Notes: generated by a model from the letters alone, not told the origin. A DNA stretch of 64,000 bases from Micromonospora inyonensis (GCF_900091415.1 NZ_FMHU01000002.1:2852001-2916000); one strand, 5' to 3'. Shown: positions 42,906 through 51,490, counted from the stretch's first letter. Program-made: numbers and translations.

Positions 42906-43603
42906 GGGTACGAGGACTCCTGTTCGGCGCAGACGACCAGTTCCCGCACCGCACAGCCGGCCGGCTGGGAGAGCGCGAACAGCACGGCGGCGGCGGTGTC
43001 GGCGGGCTCGTTGAGGACGGCGTCCGGGCCCGGTCGGTACCGCTCGTCCCGGTCGTCGAAGAACGGGGTGCGCATGCCGCCGGGGATCAGCAGGGTGACC
43101 CCGACCGCACCGGCGAGTTCCGCGGCGAGGGCGCGGGTGAAGCCGACCACCCCGAACTTCGCCGCGCAGTACGCGGTGGCGTCGCTGACCGCCTTGACGC
43201 CGAGCGTCGAGGCGACCGTGACCACGGTGCCCCGCGAGCTGACCAGGTAGGGCAGCGCGGCACGGACCACCGCGGCGGTGGCGAGCAGGTCGACGGCGAG
43301 GATCCGGTCCCAGGTCTCCCCCGGCACGTCCGCCAGCCTGCCCGGCACGTCGATCCCGGCGGCGGTGACCACCGCGTCCAGGCCGCCGGAGCGTTCGGCG
43401 AGTTCCCGGGTGGCGGCCTCGGCGGCCCGGGTGTCGGCCAGGTCGCACTCGATCCAGGGCACCCCGTCGCCGGGCGGTTTCCGGTCCAGCACCACCGGTC
43501 GGCCCCCCGCGCGGGCGACGGCGGTGACGACGGCCGCACCGAGACCGCTCGCCCCGCCGGTGATCAGGACGGTCGATCCGCTGGTGAGGGAACCGCTGCT
43601 CAT
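42902..43603 (-). CDS. Short-chain dehydrogenase/reductase (classical SDR)
   Basis: A 233-residue NAD(P)-dependent oxidoreductase. The cofactor loop TGGASGLG and the catalytic Tyr-Lys pair in YCAAKFGVVG are intact, with the serine in VASTLGV; DLADTRAA fixes the adenine-ribose side. It is a classical SDR and lacks the extended C-terminal domain of the sugar epimerase HldD, so it is not the expected ADP-heptose epimerase. Position between HldE and GT9 suggests oxidation or reduction of the heptose or a linked sugar. ATG 43603 has GGAGCGCG upstream. Confidence 0.9.
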   Translation of the reverse strand: MSSGSLTSGSTVLITGGASGLGAAVVTAVARAGGRPVVLDRKPPGDGVPWIECDLADTRAAEAATRELAERSGGLDAVVTAAGIDVPGRLADVPGETWDRILAVDLLATAAVVRAALPYLVSSRGTVVTVASTLGVKAVSDATAYCAAKFGVVGFTRALAAELAGAVGVTLLIPGGMRTPFFDDRDERYRPGPDAVLNEPADTAAAVLFALSQPAGCAVRELVVCAEQESSYP

Positions 43604-45120
43604 CGCGCTCCTTCCGTGGACTGACGCTCGACGGCCCCGGGGCCGCGCGTCAGGGTGGCCGGGCGTCGCCGGTCGGTGCCGTCCGGGCCGGAGCGGAGCC
43701 GGTCGCCCCCGGTCGCGCGGGCCGCCCCTATCAGGTCGGTGGTCGAGCGCCCGTGCAGGTACGGCACGACCACCGTGTGCCCGCCCCAGCGGCGCAGCAG
43801 ATCCGCCTCGGGCAGCACCGGTTCGTCCCCCGCGCCGGTGGCGTAGTCGCCGCCCTTGACCCAGACGTCCGGACGGAGCCAGGACAGCACCGCGTGCGGC
43901 GTGGGCTCGTCGAAGACCACCACCGCGTCGACGCAGCCGAGTGCGGCCAGCAGCCGGCCGCGGTCGCCCTGGGACACCACCGGCCGGTCCGGCCCCTTCA
44001 GGCCGGTGACGCTGGTGTCGGAGTTCAGGCAGACCACGAGGCAGTCGCCGAGGCGCCGGGCGGCCTGGAGGGTGGCCACGTGTCCGGCGTGCAGCAGGTC
44101 GAAACAGCCACCGGTGGCGACCACGGTGCCACCGGCCGCCCGGACCGCGGCGACCACCGCACCGGCTGCCGCCGTACCGATCCGCTCCCCGCCGACGCTG
44201 GACGCCGCCGGCAGCGCGGCACCGACCGGGACGGGCGGCACCCCGGCCACTCCCCCGGCGGCGACGTACGCCGACGCCTCGGCGACCGCGAGTTCCACCG
44301 CCTCGGAGACCAGCGCGCCCCGGGCGAGCGCGACGCTGGCGGTCGCCGCGAACCGGTCCCCCGCCCCGCAGGTGTCCCCCTCCGCGCCACCGGGAGCGGG
44401 CACCACCAGCGGGGTCGCCCCGGCGTGGCAGAGCAGCGCGCCGTCGGCGCCGAGGGTCACCGCGACCGCCCCGGCCCGCCAGCGGTGCCGCAGTCCCTGC
44501 GCGCCCCGGGCCGCGGTGGCCAGGCGCGACGGCCCCGGCGGGGCCTCGGCCAGCTCGCGGACCTCCGCCTCGTTCGGCGTGGCCAGGTGCACCCCGGGAA
44601 CGGCCGCCGGGCCGCGCGGATGCGGATCCCAGACCACCGGCGCGGTGGTGGCGGCCAGCGCGGCGCGCAGCGCCGGTTGCCGGGCCACGCCCCGGCCGTA
44701 GTCGCTGACCAGCACGGCGGACGCGTTGGCGATCAGCCGCAGCACCGCCTCACCCGGCTCCCCCGGGACGCCCGGCACGCCGCCCCGGTCGTGCCGCAGC
44801 AGCACCCGTCCCCGCGCCCGCAGCCGGATCTTCTCCGGGGTCGCGCCGACCAGCGGCAACGCGTACACCTGCACCCCGGCGGCGGTCAGCAGGCAGCTGA
44901 GGCGGGCCCCGGCGGCGTCGTCAGCCAACGCCGTGACCAGGGCGACCTCGGCTCCCTGCGCGGCGGCGAAGAGCGCCGCGAGCCCCGCGCCGCCGGGGCG
45001 CTCGACATGCGTGGTCTCGTCCAGCACCGGTCCCGGGGAGTCGGGGCAGAGCCGGTTCACCACCCCCTCCACGTCCCGGTCGAGCAGGACGTCACCGACC
45101 ACCACCACCGGTCCGGTCAC
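43600..45120 (-). CDS. hldE: HldE-like bifunctional heptose kinase/nucleotidyltransferase
   Basis: Two enzymes in one chain of 506 residues. The N-terminal PfkB/ribokinase domain (about 1-310) shows the sugar-binding ERPGGAGLA loop, LRLRARGRVLLRHDRGG, LATPNEAEVRELA and the anion-hole GDTCGAGDRFAA with the catalytic aspartate. The C-terminal cytidylyltransferase-fold domain (about 330-470) shows GCFDLLHAGHVATLQ (H-x-G-H), DYATG and the loop VKGGDYATGAGDEPVLPE. Family role: phosphorylate D-glycero-D-manno-heptose 7-phosphate at O-1 and, after dephosphorylation at O-7, add a nucleotide (ADP in Gram-negatives). It ends in a 35-residue disordered tail. GTG 45120; overlaps its neighbours by 4 bases on both sides. 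Confidence 0.92.
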   Translation of the reverse strand: MTGPVVVVGDVLLDRDVEGVVNRLCPDSPGPVLDETTHVERPGGAGLAALFAAAQGAEVALVTALADDAAGARLSCLLTAAGVQVYALPLVGATPEKIRLRARGRVLLRHDRGGVPGVPGEPGEAVLRLIANASAVLVSDYGRGVARQPALRAALAATTAPVVWDPHPRGPAAVPGVHLATPNEAEVRELAEAPPGPSRLATAARGAQGLRHRWRAGAVAVTLGADGALLCHAGATPLVVPAPGGAEGDTCGAGDRFAATASVALARGALVSEAVELAVAEASAYVAAGGVAGVPPVPVGAALPAASSVGGERIGTAAAGAVVAAVRAAGGTVVATGGCFDLLHAGHVATLQAARRLGDCLVVCLNSDTSVTGLKGPDRPVVSQGDRGRLLAALGCVDAVVVFDEPTPHAVLSWLRPDVWVKGGDYATGAGDEPVLPEADLLRRWGGHTVVVPYLHGRSTTDLIGAARATGGDRLRSGPDGTDRRRPATLTRGPGAVERQSTEGAR

Positions 45121-45818
45121 GCCGTACCCCCTCGTCCCCCGGCCCCCGGTGCGGCACCGTCGTCGAGCACGACCTCCACCCCGGTACGCGGGGCGGCGCG
45201 GGTCGCCGCGACCGGCTGGGGTTCCCCGCCGGTGACCGCGCCCACCGGCAGCGGCAGCGCCCGGTCGACGTGCTCGCAGAGCACGTGCACCGAGACCAGG
45301 TGCAGCTCCTGCACGATCTGGCTGTCCGGGGCGGCGACGGCCAGCGCGTCGTGGCAGGCGTCGACGAGGGGGTTGGGCGCCGCTCCGGTCATCGCCCAGC
45401 AGCGCAGCCCGGCCTCCCGTCCGGCGCGGGCGGCAGCGAGCAGGTTGCCGCTGGTGCCGCTGGTGGACAGCAGCAGGAGGATGTCGTCGGGCCGCCCGTG
45501 GGCGTGGACCTGGCGGGCGAAGACCTGCTCGTAGCCGTAGTCGTTGCCGATCGCGGTGAGCGCGCTGGTCTCGGCGTGCAGCGCGATGGCGGAGAGCGGC
45601 TGCCGGTCGTGGCGCAGCTTGCCGACGAGTTCGGCGGTGAGGTGCTGGGCCTCCGCGGCGCTGCCCCCGTTGCCGGCGACCAGCAGCCGCCCACCGGCGG
45701 TCAGGGTGCGGGCCAGGACGTCCCCCCAGTCGGCGAGCCGGGCCGCCGAGCGGCGGTACTCCCGCAGGGCCACGGCCAGATCGGCCAGGTGCGCCTCCAG
45801 CACCGTGGACGCCGCCAT
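45117..45818 (-). CDS. gmhA: GmhA-like sedoheptulose 7-phosphate isomerase (SIS domain)
   Basis: A 233-residue SIS-fold isomerase that would turn sedoheptulose 7-phosphate into D-glycero-D-manno-heptose 7-phosphate, the first heptose-specific step. The phosphate loop RLLVAGNGGSAAEAQHLTAEL is a strong GmhA signature, followed by ILLLLSTSGTSGNLLAAARAG, and helices TGAAPNPLVDACHDALAV. The C-terminal 30 residues (TRAAPRTGVEVVLDDGAAPG) are extra and disordered. The catalytic Glu/His are in the AEAQHLTAE and HLVSVHVLCEHVD segments. ATG 45818 shares one base with the GT4 stop (TGATG). Confidence 0.92.
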   Translation of the reverse strand: MAASTVLEAHLADLAVALREYRRSAARLADWGDVLARTLTAGGRLLVAGNGGSAAEAQHLTAELVGKLRHDRQPLSAIALHAETSALTAIGNDYGYEQVFARQVHAHGRPDDILLLLSTSGTSGNLLAAARAGREAGLRCWAMTGAAPNPLVDACHDALAVAAPDSQIVQELHLVSVHVLCEHVDRALPLPVGAVTGGEPQPVAATRAAPRTGVEVVLDDGAAPGAGGRGGTA

Positions 45819-47035
45819 CAGGCGACCACCCGGGTCGGTCGACGCGCCGCCGTCACCGCCGCGTAGACCTCGGCCACCTGCGCGGCGGTACGGGTCCAGG
45901 AGTACCGCTCCCGGGCCCGGTCCAGGGCGGCGGTGGCGTACGCTAACCGCCGTTCCCGGTCGGCCAGCAGCCGGTGGATCGCCGCGCCGAGCGCGTCCGG
46001 GTCGCGGGGCGGCACCAGGTCGCCGGTGAGCCCGTCGACCACGGTGTCCACGATCCCGCCGACGGCGGTGCCGACCACCGGCACCCCACAGGCCATGCCC
46101 TCCAGCGGAGTGAGGCCGAACGGCTCGTACCAGGGCGCGGCGACGAGCACGTCGGCGGAGCGGTACCAGCGGCCCATCTCCTCACGGGGGACAGCGCCGA
46201 CGAGACGGACCCGGTCGGCGACCCCGCAGGCCGCGGCGAGCGCCCACAGCCGGCGGGCCTGCGGGTCGTCGTCGATCGCGCCGGCCGGCGGGCCGCCCAC
46301 CACGACGCACTCGGCATCCGGTACGGCGCGCATCGCCCGGATCACCTCCCCGAAGCCCTTCCGCTCGACCAGTCGCCCCACGGTGAGCACCCGGGCCAGC
46401 CCGTCGACCCGCTCGGCGACCGGGCCCACCGGCGTGAAGGCGCGCAGGTTGACCCCGGAGGGGACCACCGTCATCCGGGAGCGGGGCACGCCCATCGCGA
46501 CCAGCTCGCGGACCTCGTCGCGGCTCTGCGCGACGACCCGGTCCACGGCCACGCCCAGGATCCGTTCGTAGTCCACCCGCCCGGCCGGGCTGGTGTCCTG
46601 GATCCCCTGGTGGCGTCGCTTCACCGTGCCGAGCGCGTGGTAGGTCTGCACCACCGGAACCCCGGTGCGCCGGCCGGCGTTCAGCGCGGCCAGTCCGCTC
46701 ATCCAGAAGTGCGCGTGCGCCACCTCGGGCGTCCACTCCCCGGAGCCCCACTGCTGCGCCAACCAGGTGGCGAACGGCTCCATGTAGGGCAGCAGGGTGT
46801 CCTTGCCGACCGGCTCGGGCGGGCCGGCGGGGACGTGCACCACGTCGTAGCCGTCCGCGGTCCGCACCGACACCGGTAGCGCGACGGAGTCCCGGCGGGT
46901 GTAGACGCGCACGTCATGGCCGGCGGCGGCGAGCGCGGCGGCCAACTCCGCGACGTGGGTGTTCTGCCCACCGGCGTCCTCCCCGCCGAGCACGGCGAGC
47001 GGACTGGCGTGCTCCGAGATCATCGCGATGCGCAT
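45818..47035 (-). CDS. GT4-family glycosyltransferase
   Basis: A 405-residue GT-B retaining glycosyltransferase. Its start RIAMISEHASPLAVLGGEDA with AGGQNTHVAELAAALAAAGH is like sucrose-phosphate-synthase/MshA-type enzymes. Acceptor region EVAHAHFWMSGLAALNAGRR; donor side VVPSGVNLRAFTP, VLTVGRLVERKGF and APWYEPFGLTPLEGMACGVPV with the E-x7-E motif. Donor sugar unknown; in context possibly a nucleotide-heptose or GDP/UDP-hexose. ATG 47035 gives the canonical start and overlaps the previous gene by 16 bases. It precedes GmhA by one base of overlap. Confidence 0.9.
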   Translation of the reverse strand: MRIAMISEHASPLAVLGGEDAGGQNTHVAELAAALAAAGHDVRVYTRRDSVALPVSVRTADGYDVVHVPAGPPEPVGKDTLLPYMEPFATWLAQQWGSGEWTPEVAHAHFWMSGLAALNAGRRTGVPVVQTYHALGTVKRRHQGIQDTSPAGRVDYERILGVAVDRVVAQSRDEVRELVAMGVPRSRMTVVPSGVNLRAFTPVGPVAERVDGLARVLTVGRLVERKGFGEVIRAMRAVPDAECVVVGGPPAGAIDDDPQARRLWALAAACGVADRVRLVGAVPREEMGRWYRSADVLVAAPWYEPFGLTPLEGMACGVPVVGTAVGGIVDTVVDGLTGDLVPPRDPDALGAAIHRLLADRERRLAYATAALDRARERYSWTRTAAQVAEVYAAVTAARRPTRVVA

Positions 47036-47994
47036 GCTTCCTCCTCCAGCAACCGGTCCCAGTCGGCGAGGAATCGCTCCAGGCCGTACCGGGCTCCGGC
47101 CGCCGCGCGGGCCTCGGCGCCCACCCGACGGGCGGTCACGGGGTCGGCCACGAACCGTTGGGCGGCCTCCAGCAGGGTGTCGATCCGGGTGGAGAGCACG
47201 CCCGCGTCGGGCGGTACGGCCACCACCGCCTCGGTGGTGGCCAGGGCGACCACCGGCATGCCGATCGCCATCGCCTCGACCAGGCTCAGCCCGAGCGAGG
47301 TCCACCGGCACAGGTGCAGGTACGCCCGGCGTCGTGCGAGTTCGGCGTGCATCCGGTCCTGCGGCACGTCGTCGTGGCCGGTCACCCGGTCCGGCGGCAG
47401 GCCCAGCCGGTCGGCCAGCCCGGCCACCCCCATGCCGAAGACGTCCAGCGGGGCGATCTCGGCGAACCGGGGCAGCAGGTCGGTGCCGGTGACCCGCCAG
47501 CGCCGCACCGGCTCGTTGACCACCACGGCCAACCGGTCCAGCTCGCCGGTGTACGCCGCGCGGGGCGGCACCACGCCGTGCTCGACGACGGTGGTGCGGG
47601 TGCCGCCGGTGTCCCAGAACAGGTCGTTGAAGTGCGTGACGTGGGCGACCAGCAGGTCGTCCCGGTCGGCCATCGGGTGCCGGGTGTTCGGCACGTCGCC
47701 CTTGGGGGTGTTGTGCTCGACGTAGACGGCGGGGACGTCCCGGCCGACCCGGCGGCCCAGCCACTCGCAGGCCAGGTCGAACTCCTCGGGCCGTTGGAGC
47801 ACGACCACGTCGACCTCGGCCCGGCGCAGCGCCGCGGGTTCCACCTCGACCGCGCTGTCCGGCCAGGGATAGGTGCGGGCCCGGCCGCGCCCGTACGGGC
47901 CCCGGTCCGGGGTGACCGGCACCAGGTAGCGGTGCTTGCCGTGGACGAACGACGTGGTCCAGGAACCGTGCACGTGCCAGAGCAGGACGTTCAC
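47020..47994 (-). CDS. Glycosyltransferase (GT-B type, probable GT4-like)
   Basis: A 324-residue protein beginning VNVLLWHVHGSWTTSFVHGK with VHGKHRYLVPVTPDRGPYGR. The second half has CRWTSLGLSLVEAMAIGMPV, the E-x7-E-like donor motif of GT4 enzymes, and RAAAGARYGLERFLADWD near the end. The N-terminal half is distinctive (VYVEHNTPKGDVPNTRHPMA), a pattern I recall from glycosyltransferases beside heptose genes in actinobacteria but cannot name. GTG 47994 overlaps the phosphatase-GT9 fusion stop by 4 bases. Confidence 0.86.
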   Translation of the reverse strand: MNVLLWHVHGSWTTSFVHGKHRYLVPVTPDRGPYGRGRARTYPWPDSAVEVEPAALRRAEVDVVVLQRPEEFDLACEWLGRRVGRDVPAVYVEHNTPKGDVPNTRHPMADRDDLLVAHVTHFNDLFWDTGGTRTTVVEHGVVPPRAAYTGELDRLAVVVNEPVRRWRVTGTDLLPRFAEIAPLDVFGMGVAGLADRLGLPPDRVTGHDDVPQDRMHAELARRRAYLHLCRWTSLGLSLVEAMAIGMPVVALATTEAVVAVPPDAGVLSTRIDTLLEAAQRFVADPVTARRVGAEARAAAGARYGLERFLADWDRLLEEEACASR

Positions 47995-49703
47995 CGGCCA
48001 CCTCCCCCGGAGCCGACGCCGGCACCCGCACCGCCGGCCACGCCGCCCGCGCGGTTGCCGCCCGCGCGGTTGCCGGCGGTGACGCCGAGCAGGCGTACCG
48101 CGTTGACCACCTCGGCCGGGTCGACGCCGGCCAGGCAGGGGTGACCGGGCACCGGGCACCGCGCGGCGCGGCTGTCCCGGCAGGGCGCGGTGGCGTCGCC
48201 GAGACGGACGGTGGGCACCCGGTAGGGCCCCCACTGCCCGAACGGCACGGTCGGCGCGAACAGGCTCACCACCGGTACGCCGAGCGCGGCGGCGAGGTGC
48301 GCGGGACCGGTGTTGCCGACCACCACGGCACCGGCGGCGGCGATCACGGCGGCGAGGTCGGCCAGGCGCGTCCGGCCGCCGAGGTCCACGCCACCGGCGG
48401 CGGCCACCCGGGCGGTCAGCCCGGTCTGGTCCGGCCCCCCGGTGACCACCACGCGGTGGCCGGCGGCGGTCAGCGCGGCGACCATGTCGGCGTGCACCCC
48501 GGGCGGGCAGGCCCGGGCGGGTACCGAGGCACCGGGGTGCACCACCACGTAGCCGGGCGGCCCGGGTGGTGGTGGCAGCGCCTCCGGACGCAGCCGCAGG
48601 ACCGGTTCGTCCCCCGGGGGCAGGGCGAAGCCGGCCGCGGCGGCCAGGGAAAGGGCCCGTTCCGGCTCCGGTACCCCCGCCGGCACCCGGTGCCGGACGT
48701 CCAGCAGCGAGCCTGGGTAGTCCTCGCTGACCGCGCTGATCCGCCATACCCCGGCCATCCGCAGCAGCAGGGCCAACGGCAGCGGCGACTGGTGGAAGGA
48801 GGTGAAGACGACCGCCTCGTCCGCGCCCACGCCGACGAGGCGGGCCAGCAGCGCGTCCATCCGTTCCCGGTCCACGGGACCGGGGTCCGGGTCGATCCAC
48901 GGCAACGGCCACTCGACGACCTCGTCCACGCCGGGCAGCAGGTCGGCGGCGGCCCGACCCCGGGGTCCGCAGAGCAGCACCACCCGGCGCGCTCCCGCCG
49001 CCACCGCCCGGATCGCCGGACCGGTGACCAGCACGTCGCCGGCCGAGTCGGTCCGGGCCACCAGCACCGTGCCGGCCCGCCGGGGCGCGGCGGGCACCAC
49101 CGCGGCCCGCCGGCGCAGGATCTCCGTCACCGCGGCCGGCAGGTCCCGCGCCACCGACGGCGCGGCGGCCACCTCCTCCGCCCGGGTGACCGGGGTCGGC
49201 ACCAGCACCCCGGTCGCCCCGGCGGCCAGGGCGGCGGCCATGTCGCGGCCGATGTCACCCACCACCACGCACCGCCCCGGGGACGTGTCGAGCTGTCGCG
49301 CCGCCGCCCGGACGAGACCCGGCGCGGGCTTGCGACAGCCACAGCCGGCACCGTCGTCGTGCGGGCACACCTGCCAGGTGTCGAACGGGCCGAGCAGTTC
49401 CTCCACCCGGGCGTGCACCCGCCGCATGTCGGCCTCGGTGAACAGGCCCCGGGCCAGCCCCGACTGGTTGGTCACCACGCCCAGGCGCAGCCCGACCGCG
49501 CGCAGCCGGTCCAGCGCCGCCCGCGCGCCCGGGACCGGGCGGACCTTGTCCGGGTCGCCGTTGTACGGCACGTCCTCGATCAGGGTCCCGTCCCGGTCGA
49601 ACAGGACGGCGTCGTACAGTGCCGGGTGCCCGCCGGGCAGCGGGTCGGAACCGGCGTTTCCCCCGGTTGACCTGCGCTGATACCGATCGTGGCCGCCTCG
49701 CAC
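47991..49703 (-). CDS. GmhB-like heptose bisphosphatase fused to a GT9 glycosyltransferase
   Basis: A 570-residue fusion. Residues about 30-190 are a HAD-IIIA phosphatase: DRDGTL (36-41, nucleophile Asp36), VVTNQSGLARG, the zinc loop with C113, H115, C121 and C123 (CPHDDGAGCGCRKPAPG) and VVVGDIGRDMAAALAAG. This matches GmhB, which removes the 7-phosphate from heptose 1,7-bisphosphate. Residues about 205-530 are a GT9 domain (VLVARTDSAGDVLVTGPAIR, YVVVHPGASVPARACPP, VVVGNTGPAHLAAALGVPVV). The C-terminus is Gly/Ala-rich. GTG 49703 is the first usable in-frame start; the segment before DRDGTL has no ATG. It opens the operon. Confidence 0.9.
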   Translation of the reverse strand: MRGGHDRYQRRSTGGNAGSDPLPGGHPALYDAVLFDRDGTLIEDVPYNGDPDKVRPVPGARAALDRLRAVGLRLGVVTNQSGLARGLFTEADMRRVHARVEELLGPFDTWQVCPHDDGAGCGCRKPAPGLVRAAARQLDTSPGRCVVVGDIGRDMAAALAAGATGVLVPTPVTRAEEVAAAPSVARDLPAAVTEILRRRAAVVPAAPRRAGTVLVARTDSAGDVLVTGPAIRAVAAGARRVVLLCGPRGRAAADLLPGVDEVVEWPLPWIDPDPGPVDRERMDALLARLVGVGADEAVVFTSFHQSPLPLALLLRMAGVWRISAVSEDYPGSLLDVRHRVPAGVPEPERALSLAAAAGFALPPGDEPVLRLRPEALPPPPGPPGYVVVHPGASVPARACPPGVHADMVAALTAAGHRVVVTGGPDQTGLTARVAAAGGVDLGGRTRLADLAAVIAAAGAVVVGNTGPAHLAAALGVPVVSLFAPTVPFGQWGPYRVPTVRLGDATAPCRDSRAARCPVPGHPCLAGVDPAEVVNAVRLLGVTAGNRAGGNRAGGVAGGAGAGVGSGGGGR

Positions 49704-49849
49704 GGCGGGCGGGTTCCCGGCCGCCGGGGGCGTAAACCTGGCTCCGGGGCGTACGCGTCGGCCGCGGCGCGACCGTCCCGTCGTCCCGCGCCGGCCCGGC
49801 CCGGCGTCCGCCCCCACCCAAGCCCGCCCTTACCCGGCGCCCCGGAGAA
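49704..49849. other. Divergent intergenic region of the heptose operon and SRPBCC gene
   Basis: The 189 bases (49704-49892) separating the two divergent starts should hold both promoters. The part up to 49849 shows no clear motif; the rest contains a perfect palindrome (49850-49863). Confidence 0.4.
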
Positions 49850-49863
49850 GCTAACCGGTTAGC
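49850..49863. promoter_or_regulatory. 14-bp perfect palindrome in the divergent promoter region
   Basis: GCTAACCGGTTAGC is its own reverse complement, 29 bases before the SRPBCC start at 49893 and 146 bases from the heptose operon start. Position and symmetry fit a repressor site for one or both transcripts. The regulator is not identified. Confidence 0.4.
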
Positions 49864-49892
49864 CCGCCACCTGGCCGGGGTATGGGAGCCCA

Positions 49893-50339
49893 GTGGCGAT
49901 TGTGGAGAAAGTGATCGGGGCACCCCCGGAGCAGGTCTTCGACGTGCTCGCCGACGGGTGGACGTACAGCGACTGGGTGGTCGGCACGACGCACATGCGG
50001 GACGTCGACGACGGCTGGCCGGCCGTCGGCACCCGGCTGCACCACCGGGCGGGGCCGTGGCCGTTCTCCCTCACCGACACCTCCACCGTGCTGGTCTGCG
50101 AACCGCCACGGCGTCTGGTCATCCTGGCCGGGCTCTGGCCGGCCGGCGAGGCGACCGTGGTCTTCGCCCTCGAGCCGGTCGGCCCGGACGCCACCCGGGT
50201 GCGGCTCGCCGAGGACTTCACCGCCGGCCCGCTGCGCTGGGTCCGCAACAAGGTCAACGATCTGGTGCTCAAGCAGCGCAACAAGGAGACGCTCAACCGG
50301 CTGGCGGACATCGCCACCCGACAGAAGGGCGACCGATGA
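49893..50339 (+). CDS. SRPBCC-fold protein (polyketide cyclase/dehydrase-like)
   Basis: A 148-residue START/SRPBCC-like protein. The start VEKVIGAPPEQVFDVLADGWTYSDW (split: VEKVIGAPPEQVFDVLADG) is typical, with a hydrophobic ligand pocket, and the helix end RWVRNKVNDLVLKQRNKETL. Such proteins bind lipids or aromatic metabolites. Coupled by ATGA to the SDR, so they likely act on the same small molecule or lipid. GTG 49893. Confidence 0.88.
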   Translation: MAIVEKVIGAPPEQVFDVLADGWTYSDWVVGTTHMRDVDDGWPAVGTRLHHRAGPWPFSLTDTSTVLVCEPPRRLVILAGLWPAGEATVVFALEPVGPDATRVRLAEDFTAGPLRWVRNKVNDLVLKQRNKETLNRLADIATRQKGDR

Positions 50340-51337
50340 CGCAGACCGTGGTGATCACCGGAGCAAGTGCCGGGGTCGGCCGGGCGGTGGCCCGCCACTA
50401 CGCCGCGCGGGGCGCCCGGCTGGCGCTGATCGCCCGGGGCGCGGCCGGCCTCGCCGCCGCCGCCCGTGACTGTCGGGAGCGGGGCGCGGCGGAGGTGTCC
50501 ACCCACCAGCTCGACGTCGCCGACGCGGGGGCGGTACACCGGGCCGCCGACGAGGTGGCGCACCGCTGGGGTGCGCTCGACGTGTGGATCAACAACGCCA
50601 TGGTGTCGGTCCTCGCACCCGCCTGGGAGATCCCGGCGGACGAGTACCGCCGGGTCACCGAGGTCAACTACCTCGGTACGGTGTACGGCACCCTGGCCGC
50701 GCTGCGCCACATGCGCGCCCACGCCCGGGGTGCCATCGTCCAGGTCGGCTCGGCGCTGGCCTACCGGGGCATCCCGTTGCAGTCGGCGTACTGCGCCAGC
50801 AAGCACGCCATCCAGGGCTTCAACGACTCGCTCCGGGCGGAGCTGCTGCACGACTGCCCGGGGGTGACGCTGTCGATGGTGCAGCTTCCGGCGGTGAACA
50901 CCCCGCAGTTCTCCTGGATGCGGACCCGACTGCCCCGGCACCCGCAGCCGGTGCCGCCGATCTTCGCCCCGGAGGTGGCCGCGCGGGCGATCGTATGGGC
51001 CGCCGACCGGGGGCCCCGCGAGCTGAACGTGGGCGGCCCGACCTGGAAGGCACGGCTGGGCGACACGTTCTTCCCCGGTCTGCTCGACCGCAAGCTCGCC
51101 CGGGACGGCTACGACAGCCAGCAGACCGAGACACCCATCGACCGGGCCGCCTGGCGGGACAACCTGGACCAGCCGGGCGACGCCGACCGTGACCGGGGTG
51201 CCGAGGGGGTCTTCACCGACCGGGCGCGGGGCAGCTCGGCGGCGCTCTGGGTCGGCACGCACAAACCGGCGGTCACCGCCGCCGGGCTCGGCGTCCTCGC
51301 GCTCGCCCTGGGTGGGCTGGCCCGTCGGCGGCGCTGA
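50336..51337 (+). CDS. SDR oxidoreductase with C-terminal membrane anchor
   Basis: A 333-residue classical SDR. Cofactor loop TGASAGVGRAVARHYAARG, NNAMVSVLAP, catalytic YCASKHAIQGF (Tyr-Lys), and ending with a C-terminal transmembrane helix (VTAAGLGVLALALGGLARRRR, about 312-332), unusual for soluble SDRs. The extra segment about 200-300 (GGPTWKARLGDTFFPGLLD) resembles actinobacterial oxidoreductases of the same type. Membrane-tied substrate is likely. ATG 50336 overlaps the SRPBCC stop. Confidence 0.88.
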   Translation: MTQTVVITGASAGVGRAVARHYAARGARLALIARGAAGLAAAARDCRERGAAEVSTHQLDVADAGAVHRAADEVAHRWGALDVWINNAMVSVLAPAWEIPADEYRRVTEVNYLGTVYGTLAALRHMRAHARGAIVQVGSALAYRGIPLQSAYCASKHAIQGFNDSLRAELLHDCPGVTLSMVQLPAVNTPQFSWMRTRLPRHPQPVPPIFAPEVAARAIVWAADRGPRELNVGGPTWKARLGDTFFPGLLDRKLARDGYDSQQTETPIDRAAWRDNLDQPGDADRDRGAEGVFTDRARGSSAALWVGTHKPAVTAAGLGVLALALGGLARRRR

Positions 51338-51490
51338 GCCGCTGGTGACGGCCGGGGCTACGGTGCGCGGTGGCGCTCCGGGGCGGCCGTGGCGAAGCGC
51401 CCGAAGGCCCATCGGGGAGCCCTGAGCGCGGGACGCGGTCGGATGGCTACCCTTTCAGGGACACTTGCCGGCAAACTGAGGATGCTCGTC

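Noticed and set aside
42902..43603. SDR as the ADP-heptose epimerase HldD
   Set aside because: It has the short classical SDR layout with TGxxxGxG and YxxxK but lacks the extended C-terminal substrate domain of HldD.
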